A stretch of DNA of 64,000 nucleotides, taken from Holophagaceae bacterium (GTDB taxonomy: Bacteria; Acidobacteriota; Holophagae; Holophagales; Holophagaceae). The DNA lies in assembly GCA_013334395.1 (NCBI GenBank), contig JAAXXS010000004.1:1-64000 (forward strand), written 5' to 3'. Position numbers and translations under genes: made by a program. Positions within the stretch are counted from its first letter, which is position 1. Each line of letters opens with the position of its first letter. Below, in pieces: positions 1-9,470 of the stretch. Below the pieces are notes generated by a model. It was not told the DNA's origin. It did not search any database and worked only from the letters and a program-made list of their open reading frames with translations.

Positions 1-1354
1 GGGCTTGGACCATCCTGTGGAATTCCGGATCCCGCTTCATGCGCTCCCGCACCGAGTCGATGGCATTCATCACGGTCGAGTGGTGCATGTTGAAGGAGCG
101 ACCGATGTCCGCGAAGGGCAGCGAGGCGATTTCCCGAGCCAGGAACATGGCCACCTGACGCGGCAGCAGGATGGCCTGCTGCCGGGAGCGCTTCTTCATC
201 AGGTCGACCAGGGAGACATTGAAGGTCTCGGCCGTCATGCGGAAGATGCGTTCCGGGGGGATCGGGGCCGTGGCCTCTTCCCCGCTCTGCCCCTGGAAGG
301 CGGCATGCGCCACCTCGAGGGTGGGAGGGATCCCGATGAGGCTGGCCTGAAAGATCACTCGGGTCAGAAAGCCCTCCAGGTCGCGGACACTGCCCTTCGC
401 CTTGTGGGCGATGAAGGTCAGGACGTCCTCGGGGATCGGAGGAACATTCGAGAAGTCGGCGTCTTCCAGCTTCTTGCGCAGGATGGCGATGCGGGTCTCG
501 AAGTCCGGCGGCTGGATGTCGGCGGTCAGGCCCCACTTGAAGCGGGTGATGAGCCGCTCGTGACAGCCTTCCAGGCGCTGGGGGGGCTTGTCCGAGGTGA
601 TCACGATCTGCTTCCCATGCTGGAGCAGGTGTTCGAGCACGTGGAAGATCTCTTCCTGGGTCCGCTCCATCTTCCCGAGCGTCTGCACGTCGTCCAGCAA
701 CAGCACGTCGTTCTGCTGGTACTTCTTGCGCATGGGCTCTGTGTTCTTGGCGCGGATCGCGACGGTGAGCTCGTTGAAGAAGTTGTCGACTTTGACGTAG
801 ACCACGCGGAGTTTGGGATCCCGCTCCAGAAGGCCCTTGCCGATGCCCACCATGAGGTGCGTCTTGCCCAGGCCCGCGCCACCGTAGATGAACAGGGGAT
901 TCATGCTGAGGGGGGTGGCGGCCTTGCCGTAGCTGTCCACCACGGCCTTGGCTGCGGCGAAGGCGAGCTGGCTGCCGGGGCCCACAACGAAGCGGTCCAG
1001 CGTGTAGCGATTGAACAGGTGGGGGAAGGAGACGGGAGGATCCACCGGACCCGGAGCGACGGCCTGGGCGCGCCGAGCGGGCTTGGGCTCTGCCACGGGG
1101 CCGCCGTTCACCCGGAACTCCAGACGCAGGTCGCCCAGGCCGCCCACGGCCAGCGCATCGCTGAACTCCTCGGGGAGCTGCTGCTCGATCCAGAGCTTGG
1201 CCGCGGCGCTGGGGACCTGGATCCACAGCGTGCCGCCCTTCACTTCCAGCGGCGCGCAGGGCGCGATCCACTCCTTGAAGCTGGCCTCCGGCAACTGCTT
1301 GGACAGGCCCTGCCGGATGGTCTCCCAGAGAGTTGTGGGGTCGGTGGATCGCAT
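1..1354 (-). CDS. dnaA: Chromosomal replication initiator DnaA (3' end beyond window edge)
   Basis: Reverse-strand translation from ATG at 1354 ([17 protein letters not shown]...) has [11 protein letters not shown] Walker A, LLLDDVQ Walker B and a C-terminal HHSTVMNAI DnaA-box-binding motif; divergent from rpmH. Confidence 0.95.
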   Translation of the reverse strand, partial: MRSTDPTTLWETIRQGLSKQLPEASFKEWIAPCAPLEVKGGTLWIQVPSAAAKLWIEQQLPEEFSDALAVGGLGDLRLEFRVNGGPVAEPKPARRAQAVAPGPVDPPVSFPHLFNRYTLDRFVVGPGSQLAFAAAKAVVDSYGKAATPLSMNPLFIYGGAGLGKTHLMVGIGKGLLERDPKLRVVYVKVDNFFNELTVAIRAKNTEPMRKKYQQNDVLLLDDVQTLGKMERTQEEIFHVLEHLLQHGKQIVITSDKPPQRLEGCHERLITRFKWGLTADIQPPDFETRIAILRKKLEDADFSNVPPIPEDVLTFIAHKAKGSVRDLEGFLTRVIFQASLIGIPPTLEVAHAAFQGQSGEEATAPIPPERIFRMTAETFNVSLVDLMKKRSRQQAILLPRQVAMFLAREIASLPFADIGRSFNMHHSTVMNAIDSVRERMKRDPEFHRMVQA

Positions 1355-1563
1355 GGGTGGCACCGGAGAAAGCGAGCAAGCGCGCGCACCGTCGACGGAG
1401 GGCGCAGCGCGCGCTCCGGCCACACAGGGCTCGCAGAGGGAAACATCAATCTAGCATCCCGGGCGGGGATGCGCCGTTGGAAATGCCCTTGAGTTGTACG
1501 GACCTCGCTGGTATTGTTGAAGGTTCGTCCTCCTCCCCGGGAGGGGACCCCCGAGGTGGAACC

Positions 1564-1698
1564 ATGAAGCGCACCTTTCAGCCCAACAACCGCCGCCGCG
1601 CCAAGACCCACGGGTTCCTGAGCCGGATGAAGACCAAGAATGGCCGTCTGGTGCTCAAGCGCCGCCGCGCCAAGGGCCGTCACGTCCTGGCGCTCTAG
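1564..1698 (+). CDS. rpmH: 50S ribosomal protein L34
   Basis: [44 protein letters not shown], canonical L34. Confidence 0.97.
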   Translation: MKRTFQPNNRRRAKTHGFLSRMKTKNGRLVLKRRRAKGRHVLAL

Positions 1699-1719
1699 TC
1701 TCCGCCCAGGCCCTGGCCC

Positions 1720-2088
1720 GTGATCTTCAAGGACCGATTCCGCACGGTCCGTCACAAGGACCACGCGGTTCCCTTACCCCCGCCCCGGCCCCTGCTGGGG
1801 CATTCCTCGTTCCTGGACATCCGGGCCTGGCAGCACGCCGAAGCGGACCAGCCGCTGCTGCTGGTGACCTCACCGCGGAAGACCGGGGGCGCCGTCCAGC
1901 GGAACCACTTCCGCCGGCAGGTGCGCATGGCCTTCCTGGCCAGCGCCGAGTCCCTTGCGGGCCGCCCCTGGGTGATCTGGGTGCGGCCCAGCCGCTCAAC
2001 TCCGGCCCTCAGCACCCTCCGCTTCCAGGACATTGAAAGCCAGCTTCGGCTGGCCCTGCGTCGTCTTTCCCCCCGGGAAACCCCATGA
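1720..2088 (+). CDS. rnpA: Ribonuclease P protein component (GTG start)
   Basis: RNHFRRQVR RNase P protein motif; position between rpmH and yidC. Confidence 0.85.
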   Translation: MIFKDRFRTVRHKDHAVPLPPPRPLLGHSSFLDIRAWQHAEADQPLLLVTSPRKTGGAVQRNHFRRQVRMAFLASAESLAGRPWVIWVRPSRSTPALSTLRFQDIESQLRLALRRLSPRETP

Positions 2089-3635
2089 AAAACCGCAATG
2101 TCATCATCTTCGTCATCGGCAGCATGATCCTGCTGGGCGGCCAGTTCTGGCTGTCCTCGCGCTATGCCAAGCCCGTGCCCGCGTCCAAGGCCGAGGCCAC
2201 CCAGACCGCACCCGCTCCCGCCAAGGCGGAGCCGGTCGCCCCTGTGGCGACCCCGACAGCCACCAAGTCGGCAGAAGGCGTGAAGGTCGCCGATGCGGCC
2301 GCCACCTACACCCTGTCCAACAACGAGCTGACCCTCACCTGGCAGGTCGCCACCGGCGCCCTCAAGCAGGCGGTCTGGCGGCAGGACGGCACGAAGTTCT
2401 TCCCCGCCGGTTTCCCCGGGCTGGGGGCCACCCGGGGTGCTGGCTTCGAAGCGGTCCGCCAGGAGGACAGGGGTGCCAAGGGCACGGCCGTGATCTTTGA
2501 GAACGCCGCCGGCGAGCACCTGGGCTACGTGGTTCCGAGCCTCGGCCACGTGCTGCAGCTGGAGGGCGCCTCCCCCAGCGGTGCCGCGAGCCTGCTGATC
2601 CCAAACCCCGCCACAGAGGAGCCCGTCAAGTACCTGGGCCGCGTCTTCACGCTCAGCGACAAGGGCATTGAGGCGGTGGCCTGGACCGACATGCTGACCG
2701 ACCCGTTCTTCAGCTTCCTGGGTTCCAAGCGGAAGCTGCTGCCGCCCACCGCGGAGCGCCTGGGCCTGGATGCCGGGCTCGAGAAGGACGAAAAGAACCA
2801 GCGCAACCACTACTTCGCCGCCCTCTGGAAGCTGCCGCGCCCGGCGGCCCGGGACAACGCCGTGGGCTACACCCTGCTGCCCGAGCAGGGCCGCCTGGAG
2901 GCCTCGCTGTATCTGGGGCCCAAGCAGGACCAGCCCCTGCTGGCCTTCGAGAAGCCCTTCACCCAGGTCATCGACTACGGCTTCTTCGGTGCCGTGGCCC
3001 ACCTGCTGTTCTGGATCCTCAAGAAGATCCACGCCCTGGTGGGCAACTGGGGCTGGTCCATCGTGCTGTTCACCCTGGTGATCCGCCTCGCCACCTGGCA
3101 CCTGAACACCAAGCAGACCATCTCCATGCTGCGCATGAAGGACTTCGAGCCGCACCAGAAGGCCATCCAGGCCAAATACGAGAAGTTTGGCAGCGACATG
3201 ACCAAGAAGGCCGAGATGCAGAAGGAGCTCATGGAGCTCTATAAAAAGAACGGCCACAACCCCATGGGCGGTTGCCTGCCCATGTTGCTGCAGATGCCCA
3301 TCTTTCTGGCCCTCTGGTCCATGCTCAACGCGGTCTTCGAGCTTCGCAATGCCCCCTTCTTTGGCTGGATCGTTGACCTGTCCTCCCGGGACCCCTACTA
3401 CATCTACCCGGTGCTCATGGGTGGCTCCATGTTCGCCCAGCAGTACATGACTCCGGCCGTGGGCGATCCCGCCCAGCGCAAGATGATGCTGGTGCTCATG
3501 CCCGCGATGATGACCTTCATGTTCGCCCAGAGTCCTGCAGGCCTCACGATCTACTACTTCGTCTTCAACATGATCGGCCTGGCCCAGACCTGGTGGATCA
3601 TGCGGTCCTACCAGCCCCAGTCCATCACGCTGTAG
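2085..3635 (+). CDS. yidC: Membrane protein insertase YidC
   Basis: N-terminal TM, periplasmic domain and 60KD_IMP-type C-terminal region (GCLPMLLQMPIFLALW...); overlaps rnpA stop. Confidence 0.95.
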   Translation: MKNRNVIIFVIGSMILLGGQFWLSSRYAKPVPASKAEATQTAPAPAKAEPVAPVATPTATKSAEGVKVADAAATYTLSNNELTLTWQVATGALKQAVWRQDGTKFFPAGFPGLGATRGAGFEAVRQEDRGAKGTAVIFENAAGEHLGYVVPSLGHVLQLEGASPSGAASLLIPNPATEEPVKYLGRVFTLSDKGIEAVAWTDMLTDPFFSFLGSKRKLLPPTAERLGLDAGLEKDEKNQRNHYFAALWKLPRPAARDNAVGYTLLPEQGRLEASLYLGPKQDQPLLAFEKPFTQVIDYGFFGAVAHLLFWILKKIHALVGNWGWSIVLFTLVIRLATWHLNTKQTISMLRMKDFEPHQKAIQAKYEKFGSDMTKKAEMQKELMELYKKNGHNPMGGCLPMLLQMPIFLALWSMLNAVFELRNAPFFGWIVDLSSRDPYYIYPVLMGGSMFAQQYMTPAVGDPAQRKMMLVLMPAMMTFMFAQSPAGLTIYYFVFNMIGLAQTWWIMRSYQPQSITL

Positions 3636-3644
3636 GAGTTCGCC

Positions 3645-4109
3645 ATGCGCAAGAGCGGCGCCAGCCTGGAGTCCGTGCCTGAACTCATCGCCCGCTGGGC
3701 GGGCCACCTCGGCTTCACGGTGGAGGCCAAGTTCGCCCCCTCGGGCGACGAGGAGGCCTTCCCCAACCGCGTGGCCATCTCGGGTCCAGACGCCTCCCAC
3801 CTGGCCGCCAACCGGGGCGTGGCTCTGGATGCGCTGCAGTTCCTGGTCCACGAGGCCCAGGGCGAGCGCGAGGACTCGAAGCTGGCCTACCTGGATGTGA
3901 AAGGCGCCCGCCTCTTCCGCATGCAGGAGGTCATGGCCATGGGCCTCTATGCCGCCGAGAGGGCCCGGGAATTGGGCAGTCATACCCTGGGCGCCCTGAG
4001 CGCCCGGGAGCGCCGCTGGGTGCACCTGGTGGTCAGCCGTGAAGCGGGCCTGGGCACCGAGAGCGAAGGGGTGGGCACCTTCAAGCCCGTGAAGGTCTTC
4101 CGGAAGTAG
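3645..4109 (+). CDS. Jag/KhpB-like R3H-domain RNA-binding protein
   Basis: ERRWVHLVVSREAGLGTESEG R3H-like motif; conserved position between yidC and mnmE. Confidence 0.8.
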   Translation: MRKSGASLESVPELIARWAGHLGFTVEAKFAPSGDEEAFPNRVAISGPDASHLAANRGVALDALQFLVHEAQGEREDSKLAYLDVKGARLFRMQEVMAMGLYAAERARELGSHTLGALSARERRWVHLVVSREAGLGTESEGVGTFKPVKVFRK

Positions 4110-4118
4110 ACTGGGCAG

Positions 4119-5426
4119 GTGACTGCCGCTCCGGATCCCATCTGCGCACCCGCCACGCCGCTGTTCCCTGCAGCCGTGGCGGTGGTGCGCCTTTCCGGGG
4201 TGGGCCTTGCGCGAGTCCTCGCGCCCCTGCTGGAGCTGCCGCGGCCCCGCCGGGCCGAGCTTCGCACGCTCTGCTGGGACGGTTTTCGGGAGAAGGCCCT
4301 GGTGCTGTTCTTCCCGGGGCCCGCGAGCTATACCGGGGAGGACGTGGTGGAGCTCCAGGTCCACGGCAACCCCCTGCTGGTGCGCCGACTGCTGGGACAC
4401 CTCGGCACCCTGGGCGTGCGGCTGGCCGAGCCGGGCGAGTTCACCCGGCGGGCCCTGCTGAATGGCAAGCAGGGGCTGCTGGAGGCCGAGGCCCTGCGGG
4501 ATCTGGTGGCGGCGGAGACCGACACCCAGGTGCGTCTCGCCCAGGCCCGGGCGGGGGCCCAGCCGGATTGGCTCCGGGAGGCCCGGAGCCGCCTGGCGCC
4601 CTGGATGGCCCGGGCCGAGGCGGTGGTGGACTACGGTGAGGAAGAGGGCATCATACTAGATCTAAAAGACTTGGCCTCTGATCTCGAGCTCCTGAGGGCC
4701 CGGTTCCACGTGGAACAAGCCCGGTGCGGAGCCGCCCGGCACCTGCGCGAGGGCCTCCGTCTGGCCCTGGTGGGCCGGCCCAATTCGGGCAAGAGCACCC
4801 TGTTCAACGCGCTGGCCGGGGAGGACCGGGCCATCGTTACCGACATCCCCGGCACCACCCGGGACGTGCTGGAGGTCCGCTGCGAGTGGCGGGGCCTGCC
4901 CCTGCGGCTGTTCGACACGGCGGGGGTGCGGGAGACCCTGGATCCCCTGGAGCGCTTGGGCGTGGCCCGGGTCCGCCCCGTGCTGGAGGCTGCGGACCTG
5001 ATCCTGCACCTAATTCCTGCCATGGATGCGGGACCCGACGAGGCCCTGACCCTGGCCCTGGGGCCCTTCCTGGGCAAGGTCGCCGAGGTGTGGACCTTCG
5101 GGGATCAGGCTCCGACGGCCGGAGCTGCCATCTCGGCCCTGTCCGGCGACCTGGACGCCCTCGAAGCGATCCTGAGGGCGCGACTGCTGGGGGGCCTGGC
5201 TCCGGATGCCTGCTTCGGCGCCCTGGCCACGGACCGGCAGGGTGCGCTGCTGGATGACTTGGTCCGGCAGCTGGACCTGCTGCTCGCGCTGACCCCTGGG
5301 GATCCTCCAGAGCTGGTGGCCTCACTGCTCCAGGGGGCCTGGGGCCTGCTGGCCAGGCTTACGGGTGAGGACCGGGCCGACACCGCCCTCGATGCCCTGT
5401 TCAGCGGCTTCTGCCTGGGCAAGTAG
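4119..5426 (+). CDS. mnmE: tRNA uridine-5-carboxymethylaminomethyl modification GTPase MnmE
   Basis: GRPNSGKSTLFNALAGEDRAIVTDIPGTTRD G-domain; C-terminal FCLGK. Confidence 0.95.
   Translation: MTAAPDPICAPATPLFPAAVAVVRLSGVGLARVLAPLLELPRPRRAELRTLCWDGFREKALVLFFPGPASYTGEDVVELQVHGNPLLVRRLLGHLGTLGVRLAEPGEFTRRALLNGKQGLLEAEALRDLVAAETDTQVRLAQARAGAQPDWLREARSRLAPWMARAEAVVDYGEEEGIILDLKDLASDLELLRARFHVEQARCGAARHLREGLRLALVGRPNSGKSTLFNALAGEDRAIVTDIPGTTRDVLEVRCEWRGLPLRLFDTAGVRETLDPLERLGVARVRPVLEAADLILHLIPAMDAGPDEALTLALGPFLGKVAEVWTFGDQAPTAGAAISALSGDLDALEAILRARLLGGLAPDACFGALATDRQGALLDDLVRQLDLLLALTPGDPPELVASLLQGAWGLLARLTGEDRADTALDALFSGFCLGK
4703..4718. other. parS-like site GGTTCCACGTGGAACA inside mnmE
   Basis: 14-bp perfect palindromic core GTTCCACGTGGAAC shared with 11604-11619. 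Confidence 0.65.
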
Positions 5427-5465
5427 GCCCCGGAACCCCCACCCTTGCTTGTTCTGGAGTCATCC

Positions 5466-6209
5466 ATGAAGCGCGCTCTCCTCTTGCTGCTGATCTCGGC
5501 CCTCGGGCTGTGGGCCGACGGCGTGGCGGACCTGCGGGCGGCCCTGAGCCGCCTGCAGGGCACCACGGCGCTCAAGGGGACCCTGGAGGTGAAGCGCTGG
5601 AACCGGAACGGTGAGGGCAAGGAGGCCATCGAGCGCACGGGCCACGCCTCGGCCAGGGTCGAGGACGGGCCCCAGGGGCTGCGGATGTTTTGGGATCGGA
5701 CCCTGCTGGGTCAGGTGGGCCAGGAGGCTCGGGCGGTCCGGAAGGATCCGAACGCCAAAAACCCCGCCACCACCGGCCTGGGGGCCCTTTCGCCGAAGCT
5801 GGTGACCGAGCAGATCAATGCCGCCGAGGTCGTGGCCGGGCAGCTTGAACATGCCATTTTCCAGACTGAATCCAGAGAAAGCTATCAGGGGAGGCCCGCG
5901 AGGATTTTGACATTCGGACTGACAACAAAGGGATTTAGTGATCGAGACCGAAAATACGTGAAGGATTTCGCGGGCACCGCCCAGATCTGGATCGATGAGG
6001 ACGGGACGCCCCTCGCTTCCGCCACGAAGGTGAGCCTGAAGGGGCGGGCCTTTCTGGTGGTCTCCTTCAACCAGGAGCAGGAGGAGTCCTCGGTCTTCCA
6101 GAAGGTGGGGGACCGCCTCGTCTGCGTGCGCACCGAGCTGACCTCCACCGGCAGCGGGGCCGGCGAGAAGGGGAAGACCCACAACGTGACGACCTTCGCG
6201 GTTCAGTAG
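5466..6209 (+). CDS. Secreted protein, LolA-like/outer-membrane lipoprotein carrier-type fold suspected
   Basis: Signal peptide MKRALLLLLISALGLWA; single ORF. Confidence 0.5.
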   Translation: MKRALLLLLISALGLWADGVADLRAALSRLQGTTALKGTLEVKRWNRNGEGKEAIERTGHASARVEDGPQGLRMFWDRTLLGQVGQEARAVRKDPNAKNPATTGLGALSPKLVTEQINAAEVVAGQLEHAIFQTESRESYQGRPARILTFGLTTKGFSDRDRKYVKDFAGTAQIWIDEDGTPLASATKVSLKGRAFLVVSFNQEQEESSVFQKVGDRLVCVRTELTSTGSGAGEKGKTHNVTTFAVQ

Positions 6210-6248
6210 GCGCTTCGCCCCCGGCTACACTGGCCCTGCGGGGGAGGC

Positions 6249-7706
6249 ATGGGCGCTTACGAAGCGGTGATCGGGCTCGAGGTGCACGTCCAGCTGAGGA
6301 CGCGGACCAAGATGTTCTGCGGCTGCGCCAACCGCTATGGCGCCCCGCCGAACACCCAGACCTGTCCCGTGTGCCTGGGTCTGCCCGGGGCCCTGCCCGC
6401 CCTGAACCGGGAGGCCGTCCGCATGGCCCTGGCACTGGGGCTGTCCGTGGACGCCCGGATCCAGCCCCGCAGCACCTTCTACCGCAAGCAGTATTTCTAT
6501 CCGGACCTACCCAAGGGCTATCAGATCACCCAGGGTCCCGTGGCGATCGTCGAGGAGGGGCACCTGGAGATCCCCGGAGACCCCGCCGTCCGCGGCAGCG
6601 AGGGCCCGGTGCGGATTCGCCTGGAGCGGGCGCACCTGGAGGAGGACGCGGGCAAGAGCCACCATGACCTCGACGAGCAGAGCAGCCACGTGGACCTGAA
6701 CCGCGCCGGCGTGCCCCTGCTGGAGATCGTCGGCGCCCCGGACCTGCGCAGCGCCCAGGAGGCCTCGGACTACCTCAAGGCCCTGCACCGCCTGGTGGTG
6801 GCCCTGGGCATCTGTGACGGCAACCTGGAGGAGGGCAGCTTCCGCTGTGACGCCAACGTCAGCCTCCGGCCGGTGGGAGACGCGGCCTTCGGCACCCGGG
6901 TGGAGGTGAAGAACCTGAACTCCTTCCGCTTCGTCCGCCAGGCCCTGGAGCACGAGCTCAGCCGCCAGGCGGCCCTGCTGGAGCGGGGCGAGCCCGTGGC
7001 CATGGAGACCCGGGGCTGGGATGCCGCCGCGGGCGAGACTCGGGGCCAGCGCACCAAGGAAGCCGCCATGGACTACCGCTACTTCCCAGAGCCGGACTTG
7101 CTGCCCCTGACCGTGGATCCCGCCGAGATCGAGGCGGTGCGCGCCACCCTGCCCGAGCGGCCCGACCGGCAGGTCCGCCGCTGGCAGGAGGCCTACGGGC
7201 TGGGGGTCGGAGAGACCCAGACCCTGGCCCAGAGCCCCGCCTTCGCGGCCTACTTCGAGGCCCTGGCCCAGGCGAGCGGCAGCGGCAAGGGCGCCGCCGC
7301 CTGGCTGCTGGGCGAGGTGAGCCGGGTCCTGAACGAGCGCGGGGCCGTCATCGAGGCCTTCCCGGTGGCCCCCGAGGTCCTGGCGGGCCTCGTGAGGCTG
7401 GTGGAGCGCCGCGCGGTGTCCTTCGGCGCGGCCAAGGAGCAGGTCTTCCCGGCCCTGCTGGCCGGCGAAGGCAGCGCCGAGGCCATCGTGGCCCGGAAGG
7501 GCCTGGCCCAGGTGAGCGACCGCGGGGCCATCGAGGCCCTGGTGGCCCAGGTGGTCGCGGAAAACCCGGGGCCCGTGGCGCAGATCAAGGCTGGCAAGGC
7601 CAGCCTGAAGGGGTTCCTGGTGGGTCAGGTGCTCAAGGCCGGTCGGGGCCAGCTCGACGCCCAGGTGGTGAACGAGATCCTGGCTGAAGTGCTGGCCAAG
7701 GACTAG
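6249..7706 (+). CDS. gatB: Aspartyl/glutamyl-tRNA(Asn/Gln) amidotransferase subunit B
   Basis: YEAVIGLEVHVQL...KMFCGC, DLPKGYQI, YFPEPDL motifs. Confidence 0.97.
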   Translation: MGAYEAVIGLEVHVQLRTRTKMFCGCANRYGAPPNTQTCPVCLGLPGALPALNREAVRMALALGLSVDARIQPRSTFYRKQYFYPDLPKGYQITQGPVAIVEEGHLEIPGDPAVRGSEGPVRIRLERAHLEEDAGKSHHDLDEQSSHVDLNRAGVPLLEIVGAPDLRSAQEASDYLKALHRLVVALGICDGNLEEGSFRCDANVSLRPVGDAAFGTRVEVKNLNSFRFVRQALEHELSRQAALLERGEPVAMETRGWDAAAGETRGQRTKEAAMDYRYFPEPDLLPLTVDPAEIEAVRATLPERPDRQVRRWQEAYGLGVGETQTLAQSPAFAAYFEALAQASGSGKGAAAWLLGEVSRVLNERGAVIEAFPVAPEVLAGLVRLVERRAVSFGAAKEQVFPALLAGEGSAEAIVARKGLAQVSDRGAIEALVAQVVAENPGPVAQIKAGKASLKGFLVGQVLKAGRGQLDAQVVNEILAEVLAKD

Positions 7707-7727
7707 CCGCCGCCCCATGCTGGCTCC

Positions 7728-8015
7728 ATGAGCAACGAGATCCCCTCCGCCCTCCAGGCCTATCATCCCGGCGTGGTCCACATCTGCCAGCAGTGCGGCT
7801 GCTCGGTGGTGGACGCGGTGGAGACCCCGGGCGAGCCCTTCCGCTGCCTGGACTGCCGGCACCTGGTCCCGCCCCCGGAGGACGAGCTGACCCGGGCGGC
7901 CCTGGAGGATCGGGGTCCCTACGACATGCCGGACGACAAGCCCACCTTCTGGCGAATCATCACGGTCATCGTCTTCGCCGTGGTGGCCCTGGCCATCGTC
8001 TTCTGGAAGCGGTAG
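7728..8015 (+). CDS. Small zinc-ribbon-like protein with C-terminal TM helix
   Basis: CQQCGC...CLDC cysteine pairs; C-terminal hydrophobic segment. Confidence 0.6.
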   Translation: MSNEIPSALQAYHPGVVHICQQCGCSVVDAVETPGEPFRCLDCRHLVPPPEDELTRAALEDRGPYDMPDDKPTFWRIITVIVFAVVALAIVFWKR

Positions 8016-8079
8016 CGGGCGCCCACAGGCCCATGACCTGAGCCCGCCCCGGCCCTATGCTGGAGGTTCGGAGCCGATC

Positions 8080-9273
8080 ATGTCCAAATCCTGGGGACCC
8101 ACCACCACCGCCATCCACGCCGGGAAGCACTTCAACACCACCCGGGCCGTGACCACGCCGATCTTCCAGACCTCGGTCTTCCAGCTCATGGAGAACCAGG
8201 AGGGGGCCACCTTCTCGGCCAGCGTCGAGCCCCCAGCCTTCTACACCCGCTGGGGCAACCCCAACAGCAGCGAGGTGGAGGCGGTGCTGGCGCAGCTCGA
8301 GGGCGCCGAGCGGGCCCTGGTGACGGCGTCGGGCATGGCCGCCTTCGCCCTGGTCTTCGAGGCCTTCCTGAAGCACGGGGACCACCTGGTGGCGCCCAGC
8401 GCCATCTACCTGGGCACCGAGCAGCTCATCCGCCGCTGGGAAGCCGAGCGCGGCCTGCAGGTGACCTGGGTGCAAAACACCCTAGACCTTTGCGAGTGGG
8501 AGGCCGCCATCCGCCCCGAGACCCGCATGCTCTGGGTGGAGACCCCCTCCAACCCCACCCTGGCCCTCACGGACCTGGCGGGAGTCGGGGCCCTGGGCCG
8601 GCGGCTCGGCATCCGCACCGTGGCCGATAACACCTTCCCGAGCCCCATCCACACGAAGCCCCTGGCCTTCGGGTTCGACCTGAGCGTGGCCTCCGCCACG
8701 AAATATCTGGCGGGCCACTCGGACGTGGTGGCCGGCGTCATCGCCGGGCGGGACGCCGACATCGTGGCCTGCTGGCACCTGACCAAGCTCCTGGGGCCGA
8801 CGCTGGACCCCATGGCCGCCTGGCTGCTGCACCGGGGCCTGAAGACCCTTGCCCTGCGCATGCGGCGGGCCTCGGACAACGCCCAGGCCCTGGCCCAGTG
8901 GCTGCTCTGGCAGCCCCAGGTGGCGCGGGTGGACTACCCGGGCCTGCCGACCCACCCGGGCCACGAGGTCGCCGCCCGGCAGATGGAGAAGGGCTTCGGC
9001 GCCATGATCGGGGTCGAGCTGCGGGCCGGACAGCTGGCAGGGCAGCGCTTCTGCGAGGCGCTGGAGGTCATCACCCGGGGCGTGAGCCTCGGCGGCGTCG
9101 AGAGCCTCATCCAGCACCCGGCCAGCATGAGCCACCTGCGGACCGCCCCCGAGGTGAAGGCCCGCCTAGGCATCACCGACGGCCTGCTGCGCTTCTCGGT
9201 GGGCATCGAGGACGAGCCGGACCTGGTCGCCGACCTCGAAAAGGGCTTCGAAGCCGCCGCGGAGGCCAGGTGA
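8080..9273 (+). CDS. Cys/Met metabolism PLP-dependent enzyme (cystathionine beta-lyase/gamma-synthase/O-acylhomoserine sulfhydrylase family)
   Basis: SVASATKYLAGHSDVVAG PLP-lysine motif; LIQHPASMSH. Confidence 0.9.
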   Translation: MSKSWGPTTTAIHAGKHFNTTRAVTTPIFQTSVFQLMENQEGATFSASVEPPAFYTRWGNPNSSEVEAVLAQLEGAERALVTASGMAAFALVFEAFLKHGDHLVAPSAIYLGTEQLIRRWEAERGLQVTWVQNTLDLCEWEAAIRPETRMLWVETPSNPTLALTDLAGVGALGRRLGIRTVADNTFPSPIHTKPLAFGFDLSVASATKYLAGHSDVVAGVIAGRDADIVACWHLTKLLGPTLDPMAAWLLHRGLKTLALRMRRASDNAQALAQWLLWQPQVARVDYPGLPTHPGHEVAARQMEKGFGAMIGVELRAGQLAGQRFCEALEVITRGVSLGGVESLIQHPASMSHLRTAPEVKARLGITDGLLRFSVGIEDEPDLVADLEKGFEAAAEAR

Positions 9274-9470
9274 AGCTCACCCTGAACGGCGAGGTCCGCG
9301 AGGCCCCTGAGCTGGCCAGCCTGGCCGAGCTGGCCGCCTGGCTGGAGTTGCCGGCCTATGGCAGCGCCATCGAGCTGAACGGCGAGGTCATCCGCCGCGC
9401 GGACCACGCCACCACGCCCCTGCGAGAGGGGGATCGCCTGGAGGTGGTGCGGCTGGTCGGCGGCGGCTAG
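9270..9470 (+). CDS. thiS: Sulfur carrier protein ThiS/MoaD-like (GTG start)
   Basis: 66-aa VKLTLNGEVREAPELASLAELAAWL...RLVGGG ending in Gly-Gly; GTGA overlap with upstream PLP enzyme. Confidence 0.8.
   Translation: MKLTLNGEVREAPELASLAELAAWLELPAYGSAIELNGEVIRRADHATTPLREGDRLEVVRLVGGG

Noticed and set aside
5-1492. 495-aa plus-strand ORF over dnaA
   Set aside because: Antisense shadow of dnaA; His/Gly/Leu-rich translation without motifs
1752-4400. 882-aa minus-strand ORF opposite rnpA-yidC-jag
   Set aside because: Antisense to clearly recognisable genes; composition-driven open frame in high-GC DNA with no domain motif
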